From JBBREP01 sp036501845 (GTDB taxonomy: Bacteria; Actinomycetota; Acidimicrobiia; IMCC26256; PALSA-610): a stretch of 26,992 nucleotides of DNA. The stretch is from positions 1 to 26,992 of the forward strand of contig DASXZO010000163.1 of the NCBI GenBank assembly GCA_036501845.1, in the 5' to 3' direction. Positions 20,575 through 26,992 of the stretch are shown here, in pieces; the stretch's first letter is position 1, and each line of letters opens with the position of its first letter. A program made the translations under genes and the position numbers. The notes under the pieces were generated by a model. That model had not been told where the DNA came from. It made no database searches and saw nothing but the letters and a program-made list of their open reading frames with translations.

Positions 20575-20910
20575 TCAGATCACACGGCCTTCGTCGCCAC
20601 CGTCGGTGACCACCGGCAGGCCATCCGCAGCCCACGCCCGCATCCCACCGGCGAGGTTCACGGCATCGAAGCCGTTGGCGGCCAGTAGCTCCACTGCCTT
20701 GGCCGAGCGGCCGCCGACGCGGCACACGGCCACGATCTTGCGGTCCTTCGCCAACTCGCCCGTGCGCGCGGGCAGCTCGCGCAGGGTGAGGTACTGGGCT
20801 CCGGGTGCGTGCCCCGCGGTCCACTCGTCGTCGTTGCGCACGTCGAGCAGCAGCGCGCCCGCCTCGGTGAGGGACACCGCCTCGGTGGGTGTGACTTCAG
20901 GAACGCTCAT
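20575..20910 (-). CDS. Rhodanese-domain sulfurtransferase (single domain)
   Basis: The 111-aa protein is a complete single rhodanese domain: LLLDVRNDDEWTAGHAPGA at about 20-38, the active-site loop CRVGGRSAKA with catalytic Cys at about 63, and NLAGGMRAWAADGLPV at the end. It should carry a persulfide on the cysteine; donors and acceptors are unknown, and it has no signal peptide. ATG 20910 overlaps the TGA of the acyl-CoA synthetase gene (ATGA), so translation is coupled to it. This pairing may be functional (sulfur delivery linked to acyl activation) but that is speculation. Confidence 0.92.
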   Translation of the reverse strand: MSVPEVTPTEAVSLTEAGALLLDVRNDDEWTAGHAPGAQYLTLRELPARTGELAKDRKIVAVCRVGGRSAKAVELLAANGFDAVNLAGGMRAWAADGLPVVTDGGDEGRVI

Positions 20911-22541
20911 GTCGACAACTCCTCCAGTCGCGCCGCCGCCAGGCCGCGCAGCAACGTGTAGTCGGCCTTGCCGGCTGGTGAACGCTGCAACGAATCCATC
21001 ACCACGAAATGCTTGGGCACCTTGTACCCCGCCAGTCCTTGGCGAGCGTGCTCGCGCAGCTCGCCGTCGTTTACGGCCGCGCGCACCGCGACGAGCGCCA
21101 CCACCATCTCGCCCCAGCGCGTGTCGGGCACGCCCACCACCACGCAGTCGTCGATGGCGGGATGCGATCGCACCACGAGCTCGACCTCTTCGGGATACAC
21201 CTTCTCGCCGCCGGTGTTGATGCACGCCGAACCCCGTCCGAGCAAGGTGATCGTGCCGTCGTCGCCCACGGTCGCGTAGTCGCCGGGAATCGAATAGCGC
21301 ACGCCGCCCACGGTGCGAAACGTCTGCGCGGTCTTGTCGGGGTCCTTGTAGTAGCCGACCGGGATCGGGCCGGTCACACCGAGCATCCCGACGCGCTCGT
21401 CGCCGGGTTGCACGAAGGTGTCGTCGTCGGCGATCACCGCGACGCGCGCTGACACTGCGAAGCGCGCCGGCGCGATGTCGCCACCCGAGCGCGCGACGTT
21501 GCGCGTCATCACGCCCTCCGAGGCGCCGAGCGAATCGATCAACGTCACGCCGGGAAGGTGCGCCATCATCGCGTGCTTGCACTCGGGGCTCCACGTGACG
21601 CCCGACGACGTGATGGCACGCAACGACGACAGGTCGTACGCCCCTGGATGCGCGTCGAGGTCGTCGACGAGCGGGCGAGCGAACGCGTCACCCACGATCG
21701 TGAGCGCCTCCACCTGCTCGCGCGTCACCTCGTGCCAGGTGCGTTCGGGGTCGAGCCGGGCGCTGTCGACCAGCACCACCTTGCCGCCGCCCGAGAGCGT
21801 CGACAGCGCGATGAACAAGCCGGTGCCGTGCATCAGCGGGCACGCGGGCAGCACCGTGGCGGCGCGGCGCCCTCGACCGAGAGTGTCGGCCACGTCGGGC
21901 GGCTCGGTACCGGGGCGAGCCATCTGCCAGAGCGCCCGGTAGAGGTCGTCGTTGCGCCACATCACCGCCTTCGGCGAACCGGTGGTGCCGCCCGTGTAGA
22001 TGAAGATCAGGTCGTCGCCGGAGGGCTCGTGCGCGAGCCCGGACCCGGCTGTGCTGCCGTCGACGGCGGCGGCGTGGCGCGCCAGCTCCTCGTCGTAGTC
22101 GCGTGCGCCGGCAACCGGATCGTTCGCGCCGGTGTGGGCGACGCGCAGGAGCAGCGCGGGTTGGCGACCCGGCGGAAGCGCGGCGAGCGCCTCGCCCACC
22201 GTCGTCGCGAAGTCGTCGTGGAACACGAGCGCCCGAGCGTCGGAGTTGTCGAGCAGATACGCGAGCTCGCTGCCCACATAGCGATAGTTGACGTTGACCG
22301 GCACGCAACCAGCGAGCAGCGCGCCGTAGAACGACTCGATGTACTCGATGCCGTTGATGAGCTCGATCGCCACCTTGTCACCGGGAACGAGGCCGGCATC
22401 GGCGAAGGCACGCGCCAGCGCCGCGGCTCGTTCATGCAACTCGCGGTAGGTGGCGCGCCGCTTGCCGCACACCACCGCGAGGTTGTCGGGCGCGAGCTCG
22501 GCAACCGTGTTCCAGGTGCGCGCGAATGAATGGTCGGGCAC
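20907..22541 (-). CDS. Acyl-CoA synthetase / AMP-dependent ligase (ANL superfamily)
   Basis: The 544-aa protein is a full-length ANL enzyme. Motifs in order are: the N-terminal TYRELHERAAALARAF region, P-loop YTGGTTGSPKAVMW (about 175-190), SLGASEG near the active site, PVGYYKDPDKTAQTF, the SIPGDYATVGDDG hinge-side motif, GRGSACINTGGEKVYPEEVE, and the C-terminal GYKVPKHFVV with the catalytic Lys in SPAGKADY. It activates a carboxylic acid as an acyl-AMP and passes it to CoA; it resembles actinobacterial fatty or steroid-side-chain acid ligases. The start is GTG 22541. It lies 29 bp after the NlpC gene and overlaps the rhodanese gene by 4 bp. Confidence 0.92.
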   Translation of the reverse strand: MPDHSFARTWNTVAELAPDNLAVVCGKRRATYRELHERAAALARAFADAGLVPGDKVAIELINGIEYIESFYGALLAGCVPVNVNYRYVGSELAYLLDNSDARALVFHDDFATTVGEALAALPPGRQPALLLRVAHTGANDPVAGARDYDEELARHAAAVDGSTAGSGLAHEPSGDDLIFIYTGGTTGSPKAVMWRNDDLYRALWQMARPGTEPPDVADTLGRGRRAATVLPACPLMHGTGLFIALSTLSGGGKVVLVDSARLDPERTWHEVTREQVEALTIVGDAFARPLVDDLDAHPGAYDLSSLRAITSSGVTWSPECKHAMMAHLPGVTLIDSLGASEGVMTRNVARSGGDIAPARFAVSARVAVIADDDTFVQPGDERVGMLGVTGPIPVGYYKDPDKTAQTFRTVGGVRYSIPGDYATVGDDGTITLLGRGSACINTGGEKVYPEEVELVVRSHPAIDDCVVVGVPDTRWGEMVVALVAVRAAVNDGELREHARQGLAGYKVPKHFVVMDSLQRSPAGKADYTLLRGLAAARLEELST

Positions 22542-22570
22542 GCCACGCAAGTTACGTGGGGCGAGCCTCG

Positions 22571-23443
22571 TCAACTCAAGCCGGGCACCGAGGCGGCGTA
22601 GTTGAAGCGATTGCCGGCCTGGAAGATGCCGACGCCGTAGGCGCGGCCTCGAGCCTCGATCGTGCGGCCGTCGCCGAGGCTGATCGCTACGTGCGCGTGA
22701 CTCGGCTCGCCGCCACCGATCTTGGGCGTGCTCGAGAACGAGAACAGGAGCGCGCCCGGCGTGTGCAGCGCTTGCTGCACCGACATCGAATCGCCGTTCG
22801 CGGCCAACGTCGCGTATTGCTGGCCCGCGGTGCGGGGGAGCGCGACGCCGTTGCGGGCCGCGGCCCACTGCACGAGCTCCGAGCAGTCGAACGCCGTCGG
22901 ATTCGGGTTGGACGGTGACGCGGTGGCGCCGAACACGTACTGCTTGCCGGCCTCGGCGACCGCGGTGTTCACGAAGTTGGAGCCGGTCGCGCCGGAAGGC
23001 GCGGTGAGGCCGCTGCCACCGGTCGCGCTCGCGCCGTTGATCAACGATTCGAGGCTGCTCGAGGCGTCGGTGCTTCCGGTACTGCTGCCGGCGGCGCCAG
23101 CGCCGTTCACGAGCGATTCGAGGCTGCTCAGCGTGTCGCTGCTACCGGTGCCACTGCTGCCGTTCACGAGCGATTCGAGGCTGCTCAGCGAATCGGTGCT
23201 TCCCGTACTCGAGCTGCCGTCGGTGCCGTCGGTCCCCGTGTCGTCGGTGACCTGCAGCGCGGAGAGCATGTCGGCGAACGACGCGTTGGTCACTGCAGTC
23301 GCAGCCGATGTAGGCGTCGCCGACGACGTCGACGAAGTGGACGACGACGGGCTCGTTGCACCCAGCGGGTTCGCCGCAGTGTCGAAGCGGCTCTGGATCG
23401 ACGCGATGCGCGCCTGTACGTCGCTGATCGCGTCGAGACTCAC
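22571..23443 (-). CDS. NlpC/P60 peptidoglycan hydrolase with repeat linker and no signal peptide
   Basis: The 290-aa protein starts at GTG 23443. The N-terminus (MSLDAISDVQARIASIQSRF) is an amphipathic helix, not a signal peptide. Residues 25-150 are a Ser/Thr/Gly linker with the ASFADMLSALQ motif and three copies of an SSLESLVNG unit. The C-terminal NlpC/P60 domain (about 155-290) has the catalytic Cys in FDCSELVQWA, the His in SHAHVAISLGDG and the polar third residue further on. It cuts peptide bonds in peptidoglycan stems. N-termini of this sort are seen in hydrolases of actinobacterial flagellar loci, where export may go through the flagellar apparatus; no other flagellar gene is in the window, so this is inference. 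Confidence 0.88.
   Translation of the reverse strand: MSLDAISDVQARIASIQSRFDTAANPLGATSPSSSTSSTSSATPTSAATAVTNASFADMLSALQVTDDTGTDGTDGSSSTGSTDSLSSLESLVNGSSGTGSSDTLSSLESLVNGAGAAGSSTGSTDASSSLESLINGASATGGSGLTAPSGATGSNFVNTAVAEAGKQYVFGATASPSNPNPTAFDCSELVQWAAARNGVALPRTAGQQYATLAANGDSMSVQQALHTPGALLFSFSSTPKIGGGEPSHAHVAISLGDGRTIEARGRAYGVGIFQAGNRFNYAASVPGLS
23033..23190 (-). repeat. Tandem repeat in the NlpC/P60 linker
   Basis: A 31-bp stretch is identical at 23103-23133 and 23160-23190 (57-bp period). A third diverged copy begins near 23033. They encode the repeated SSLESLVNG units. Confidence 0.85.
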
Positions 23444-23456
23444 AGGGATTCGATCG

Positions 23457-23816
23457 TCAGATCGGCGCGTTCCAACAGCCCGACGGGAGCTCGATCAGGC
23501 TGTCACGCGCCGCGATCCACTCGTAGGCGTACAGCGGACCGTGGTCGTCGTCCACCACGATGCGTCGATACTCCGGGCCTTCGTAGCGATCGAGCACGTC
23601 GAGCGCGTGTGCCACGCGCGTCGCGTGGAGCGTGACCGCACTCCCGGTGATCGTGGGCCCGTCGGTCGCGAACACGGCGGCCGGGTAGCCCGCGCCGGTG
23701 TCGAAGAGTCGGCCGCGCACCGTGGTGGGAACGGTCGCTTCGGCATACGGCTCGATCAGCGGCCACGCTTCGTGGCCGAGCATCAAGGTGCCGTACACGA
23801 AGAGCCGCCGGATCAA
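23457..23816 (-). CDS. Gamma-glutamylcyclotransferase (AIG2-like)-family protein
   Basis: The 119-aa protein has the cyclotransferase signature LFVYGTLMLGHEAW at the start, the AAVF..DG.TITGSAVTL region and the LDRYEGPEYRR segment, whose Glu is the catalytic acid in GGCT enzymes. Family members release 5-oxoproline from gamma-glutamyl amines or peptides. The start is TTG 23816, overlapping the TGA of the SRPBCC gene (TTGA). No other start precedes the YGTL motif. It ends 13 bp before the NlpC gene, so the run of genes is probably one transcript. Confidence 0.87.
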   Translation of the reverse strand: MIRRLFVYGTLMLGHEAWPLIEPYAEATVPTTVRGRLFDTGAGYPAAVFATDGPTITGSAVTLHATRVAHALDVLDRYEGPEYRRIVVDDDHGPLYAYEWIAARDSLIELPSGCWNAPI

Positions 23817-24367
23817 GCGGTGTCGCCGGCTCCCGCTTCAGCCGCGGTCGCGGTTGCGGCTTTGGCCTCGCGGGCTCGGCGCTTCTGGTGCCAGCGCACG
23901 CCGCCCTCGAGCGCGGCGAGGATCGTGTCGTTGTCGCGGCTCAGGCTCTGGTGCACGCGCTTTTCGAACAGCACTCGGAGCACCGGGTTGAACGCCTCGT
24001 ACTTCTCGGTGAAGTGCACGCGGGTGCGCCCGTCGCCGAGGTTCTCGAGCCGGGTGAAACCCTCGGCCCGCGACCACAACGGTTTGCCAACCGCGTCGTA
24101 GCGCCACGACTCGTACAGCTTCACCTGCGTGAGCCACTCCCACGAGTTGCCCACGCCGCCCGACATCAGCCACTTCGGCACCGGGAAGGTGCAGTGGCGC
24201 ACCAATCCCTCGCCCACCTCGTCGCCGGGGTGGAGGATGTCGATCCGGGTGCTCACGTCGCGCGGCTGGGGCCGGTCGGGCGCCCGGTACCAAAACACGT
24301 CCCAAACCTCTTCGGGTGGCGCATTTACGACGACGGAGTACTCATGGACCTGCACGAGCGCGAACAT
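23813..24367 (-). CDS. SRPBCC-superfamily (START/Bet v 1-like) protein
   Basis: The 184-aa protein has the fold's opening strand and helix (VHEYSVVVNAPPEEVWDVFWYRA), then a beta-sheet with RIDILHPGDEVGEGLVRHCTF, a WEWLTQVKLYESWRYDAVG strand pair, RTRVHFTEKYEAF and a long C-terminal helix with the DNDTILAAL end. Such proteins hold hydrophobic ligands in a cavity; the ligand is unknown. The C-terminal tail is basic then Ala-rich. ATG 24367 lies only 8 bp from the ATG of divergent xylA; GTG 24352 is an alternative. It heads the six-gene minus-strand run and overlaps the next gene by 4 bp. Confidence 0.83.
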   Translation of the reverse strand: MFALVQVHEYSVVVNAPPEEVWDVFWYRAPDRPQPRDVSTRIDILHPGDEVGEGLVRHCTFPVPKWLMSGGVGNSWEWLTQVKLYESWRYDAVGKPLWSRAEGFTRLENLGDGRTRVHFTEKYEAFNPVLRVLFEKRVHQSLSRDNDTILAALEGGVRWHQKRRAREAKAATATAAEAGAGDTA

Positions 24368-24375
24368 AACCCGGT

Positions 24376-25554
24376 ATGAACGATCCCTACACGCCCACAC
24401 CGCAAGACCGCTTCACGTTCGGGCTCTGGACCGTCGGCAACCGTGGCCGCGATCCGTTTGGGTTCGAGACGCGCCCGCTCCTCGACCCCGTCGACACAGT
24501 GCGCGCACTCGCCGACCTCGGTGCCTACGGCGTGAACTTCCACGACGACGATCTCGTGCCCTTCGGCTCGTCGGCAGCCGAACGCGAGGCGATCGTGAAA
24601 CGATTCCGGCGCGCGCTCGACGGCACCGGCATGCACGTGCCGATGGCCACCACCAACCTGTTCTCGCAGCCGGTGTTCAAGGACGGCGCGTTCACGGCGA
24701 ACGACCCCGCCGTGCGTCGTTACGCGCTCGCCAAGACGCTCGATGCCATCGAGCTCGGGGTGGAGCTCGGCGCCACCGTGTACGTGATGTGGGGCGGCCG
24801 CGAAGGCTGCGAGGTCGATGCGGCCAAGCCGGTTGCAGCCGCGCTCGACCGTTACAAGGAAGCCGTCGACACGTGTTGCGCGTTCGTGCGCGACCGCGGC
24901 TACGACGTGCGGTTCGCGATCGAGCCCAAGCCGAACGAACCCCGCGGCGACATGCTGCTCCCCACGGTCGGTCACGCGCTCGCGTTCATCGGGCACCTGG
25001 AATGGCCCGAGATGGTGGGCCTCAACCCCGAGTTCGCGCACGAGACGATGAGCGGCCTCAACTTCCACCACGCGGTCGCGCAGACGTTGTGGTCGCACAA
25101 GCTGTTCCACATCGACCTCAACGGTCAGCGCGCCGGCAAGTTCGACCAGGACTATCGCTTCGCTTCTGAGGGCGTGCGCGACGCGTTCTACACGGTGAAG
25201 TTGCTCGAGGACGCGCAGTGGGACGGATGCCGCCACTTCGACGCGCATGCGTATCGCACCGAGACCGTCGATGGTGTGTGGGACTTCGCGCGCGGCTGCA
25301 TGCGGAGCTATCTCATCCTGCGTGAGAAGGCGCGCCGCTTCGCGGAGGATCGCGAGATCCAGGACGCGCTGCTCGCGGCGGGTGCCGATCAGCTCACCGA
25401 GCCGACGCTGCCCGGAGGCATCACGCCCGAAGCGATCAGCGCGCTGCTCGCCGCGCCGCACACGCACGACACTGCGGCCGAACTCGGTGCGCGGCCCTAT
25501 GGCTTGGAGCGCCTCGACCAGCTCGTCACCGAGCTGCTGCTCGGCGCGCGCTGA
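24376..25554 (+). CDS. xylA: Xylose isomerase
   Basis: The 392-aa protein is a class I (Streptomyces-type) xylose isomerase. It turns D-xylose into D-xylulose, and D-glucose into D-fructose, with two divalent metals. The expected residues align with a constant +2 offset from the Streptomyces numbering as I recall it: H56 and D59 (FHDDD), E183 and K185 (IEPKPNEPRGD), E219 and H222 (PEFAHE), D247 (HIDLNGQ), D257 and D259 (FDQD), D289 (FDAH). All are present, so it should be active. It is followed 13 bp later by xylB. The ATG stands only 8 bp from the divergent SRPBCC start, so its promoter must overlap that gene. Confidence 0.97.
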   Translation: MNDPYTPTPQDRFTFGLWTVGNRGRDPFGFETRPLLDPVDTVRALADLGAYGVNFHDDDLVPFGSSAAEREAIVKRFRRALDGTGMHVPMATTNLFSQPVFKDGAFTANDPAVRRYALAKTLDAIELGVELGATVYVMWGGREGCEVDAAKPVAAALDRYKEAVDTCCAFVRDRGYDVRFAIEPKPNEPRGDMLLPTVGHALAFIGHLEWPEMVGLNPEFAHETMSGLNFHHAVAQTLWSHKLFHIDLNGQRAGKFDQDYRFASEGVRDAFYTVKLLEDAQWDGCRHFDAHAYRTETVDGVWDFARGCMRSYLILREKARRFAEDREIQDALLAAGADQLTEPTLPGGITPEAISALLAAPHTHDTAAELGARPYGLERLDQLVTELLLGAR

Positions 25555-25567
25555 GCGCGCTGCTGTA

Positions 25568-26989
25568 GTGCCGCGCGTCCTGGGCGTCGACTCGTCGACG
25601 CAGGCCACGAAAATCGAGCTACGTGACGCCGACACGGGCGTACTGCTCGCCAACGGCCGCGCGTCGCATCCGTCCACGTCGCCGCCATGCAGCGAGCAGC
25701 ACCCATCGGCGTGGTGGGAAGCGTTCGACCACGCCTGCGCACGTGCGGAGGTGCGGTGGACCGATGTGGATGCCATCTCGTTCGCCGCCCAGCAGCACGG
25801 CATGGTGGTGCTCGACGACCGCGACGAGGTGATCCGCCCGGCCAAGCTCTGGAACGACACGGAATCGGCGGCCGACGCGAAGTGGCTGCTGAGCAAGCGC
25901 AGCGCGCAAGAGTGGGCCGATGCGTGCGGCAGCGTGCCGCTCGCGGCATTCACGATCACGAAGCTCTCTTGGCTGCACCGCACCGAACCGGAGTCGTGGG
26001 CTCGCGTGGCGCGAGTGTGCCTGCCCCACGATTGGCTGACCTTGCGGCTCACGGGCGAGCACGTCACCGATCGCGGTGACGCGTCGGGCACCGGTTACTG
26101 GTCGCCTCGCGACAACGAATGGGCGCTCGATCTCCTCGCCATCGTCGATGCCGAACGCGATTGGATGCCGGCGCTGCCCAAGGTGTGTGACCCGTACGAC
26201 GCGCTGCCCTCACGTGGCTCGGCGCGCACCATCGTGGCTCCGGGCACGGGCGACAACATGGCCGCCGCGCTCGCGGTGGGTGCCGCGACAGGGCGCGTTG
26301 TCGTGTCGATCGGCACGTCGGGCACCGTGTTCACGTCGACCGCCGCGCCCACCGCCGACGCATCGGGATCGGTTGCCGGCTTCGCCGACGCAACCGGTCG
26401 CTTCCTGCCCCTCGTGTGCACGGCCAACGCCACGAAGGTGACCGATGCGGTCGCCCGCTGGTGCGCTGTCGATCTGGCCACGCTCGACGCGATGGCGCTG
26501 GCGACACCAGCCGGCGCCGGCGGTGTGGCCCTCGTGCCGTATCTCGACGGTGAGCGCACGCCGAACCGTCCCGACGCCAGCGGAACCATCGTGGGGTTGC
26601 GTTCCGACACCGCGCCCGCGCAGCTCGCGAGGGCTGCGTTCGAAGGAGTGGCCTGCGGCTTGCTCGACGGGCTCGACGCGTTGCTCGCGTGCGGCGTGAC
26701 GCCACCCACCGAGATCGCGCTGATCGGTGGCGGCGCGATGTCGCGCGCCTACCGGCAGGTGGTGGCCGACCTCGCGCAGGCACCAGTTGTGGTTCCGGCT
26801 GGTGTCGAACACGTTGCGTGCGGCGCAGCAGTGCAAGCCGCCGCGGTGCTGCAGGGCACCGACGCCGCCACGGTGGCGGCCGCGTGGTCGCTCGACCAGG
26901 GCACCGTCACCGAGCCGTCGATCGACGCCGACCACGCCGCCGCCGTCCGCAATTACTACGCCCAAGCCGCCGCGCAGTGCGTCGTTTGA
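25568..26989 (+). CDS. xylB: Xylulokinase
   Basis: The 473-aa protein is a FGGY-family kinase that phosphorylates D-xylulose to D-xylulose 5-phosphate with ATP, the next step after xylA. Motifs: VLGVDSSTQATK (phosphate 1) at the start, QQHGM with H78 for substrate binding, LWNDTES, TDRGDASGTGYW, GTGDNMAAALA with the catalytic Asp D229, SIGTSGTVF (phosphate 2) and ALIGGGAMS (adenosine). The usual length is about 480-500 aa, so it is complete. The start is GTG 25568, 13 bp after xylA; an upstream in-frame extension reads through xylA and is not protein-like. No xylose transporter or XylR gene is in the window. Confidence 0.96.
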   Translation: MPRVLGVDSSTQATKIELRDADTGVLLANGRASHPSTSPPCSEQHPSAWWEAFDHACARAEVRWTDVDAISFAAQQHGMVVLDDRDEVIRPAKLWNDTESAADAKWLLSKRSAQEWADACGSVPLAAFTITKLSWLHRTEPESWARVARVCLPHDWLTLRLTGEHVTDRGDASGTGYWSPRDNEWALDLLAIVDAERDWMPALPKVCDPYDALPSRGSARTIVAPGTGDNMAAALAVGAATGRVVVSIGTSGTVFTSTAAPTADASGSVAGFADATGRFLPLVCTANATKVTDAVARWCAVDLATLDAMALATPAGAGGVALVPYLDGERTPNRPDASGTIVGLRSDTAPAQLARAAFEGVACGLLDGLDALLACGVTPPTEIALIGGGAMSRAYRQVVADLAQAPVVVPAGVEHVACGAAVQAAAVLQGTDAATVAAAWSLDQGTVTEPSIDADHAAAVRNYYAQAAAQCVV

Positions 26990-26992
26990 CTT

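Noticed and set aside
20202..24367. A novel defence island or biosynthetic cluster in the six-gene minus-strand run
   Set aside because: Each gene belongs to a common family and there is no nuclease, helicase, toxin, carrier protein or mobile-element gene.
24325..26091. Long open frame on the minus strand across xylA and xylB
   Set aside because: It is antisense to two enzymes with full sets of active-site residues and shows no domain of its own.
1..26992. tRNA, rRNA and mobile-element signatures
   Set aside because: No tRNA-like cloverleaf, rRNA sequence, transposase, integrase or attachment-like direct repeat was seen on reading both strands.

Overview
The window is high-GC DNA with dense, short-spaced genes, frequent GTG starts and 4-bp ATGA/GTGA/TTGA overlaps. 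Gene content includes two ECF sigma factors with membrane partners, an F420-type luciferase-like oxidoreductase, a GAF-GGDEF-EAL protein, a Streptomyces-type xylose isomerase and a NlpC/P60 hydrolase of the kind seen in actinobacterial flagellar loci. I infer a free-living actinobacterium, most likely of the class Acidimicrobiia. No tRNA, rRNA, CRISPR array, transposase, integrase or phage gene was seen, so this looks like ordinary chromosome rather than an island.

Layout. 1-3554: two sigma modules. On the minus strand an ECF sigma factor is coupled by a GTGA overlap to a membrane-anchored kelch-like protein whose C-terminus lies beyond the window. A second ECF sigma factor is followed by a membrane protein with a very His/Gly/Asp-rich tail. 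A small plus-strand gene of unknown function lies between them. 3647-5625: plus-strand acyltransferase, PNPOx-like flavoprotein and VOC protein. 5597-6238: DUF1345 membrane protein, overlapping the VOC gene tail to tail. 6339-9421: membrane GAF-GGDEF-EAL protein coupled to a GNAT acetyltransferase. 9501-11309: secreted subtilisin with WNGSS repeats at its C-terminus and a strongly structured leader. 11675-14849: a DPR-repeat membrane protein, an LLM oxidoreductase and an S15-like lipoprotein hydrolase. 14853-18153: alpha/beta hydrolase, phytanoyl-CoA dioxygenase-like enzyme, a coiled-coil protein and a probable degenerate GGDEF protein. 18317-20195: secreted protein, then a divergent YceI/MarR pair sharing a compact two-operator promoter. 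20202-24367: a six-gene minus-strand run (SRPBCC, gamma-glutamylcyclotransferase-like, NlpC/P60, acyl-CoA synthetase, rhodanese, small protein). 24376-26989: xylA-xylB, encoding conversion of D-xylose to xylulose 5-phosphate.

The strongest non-coding signals are the yceI/marR intergenic region (two matching 12-bp palindromes, each overlapping the -35 of one of two face-to-face promoters), the nested perfect stems in the subtilisin leader, and a terminator between convergent genes whose outer arms contain both stop codons. I found no clear new defence or mobile system. The best candidates for unusual biology are the structured leader with the repeat-tailed protease, the signal-less NlpC/P60 hydrolase with an expanded repeat linker, the His-rich sigma partner and the degenerate GGDEF protein.
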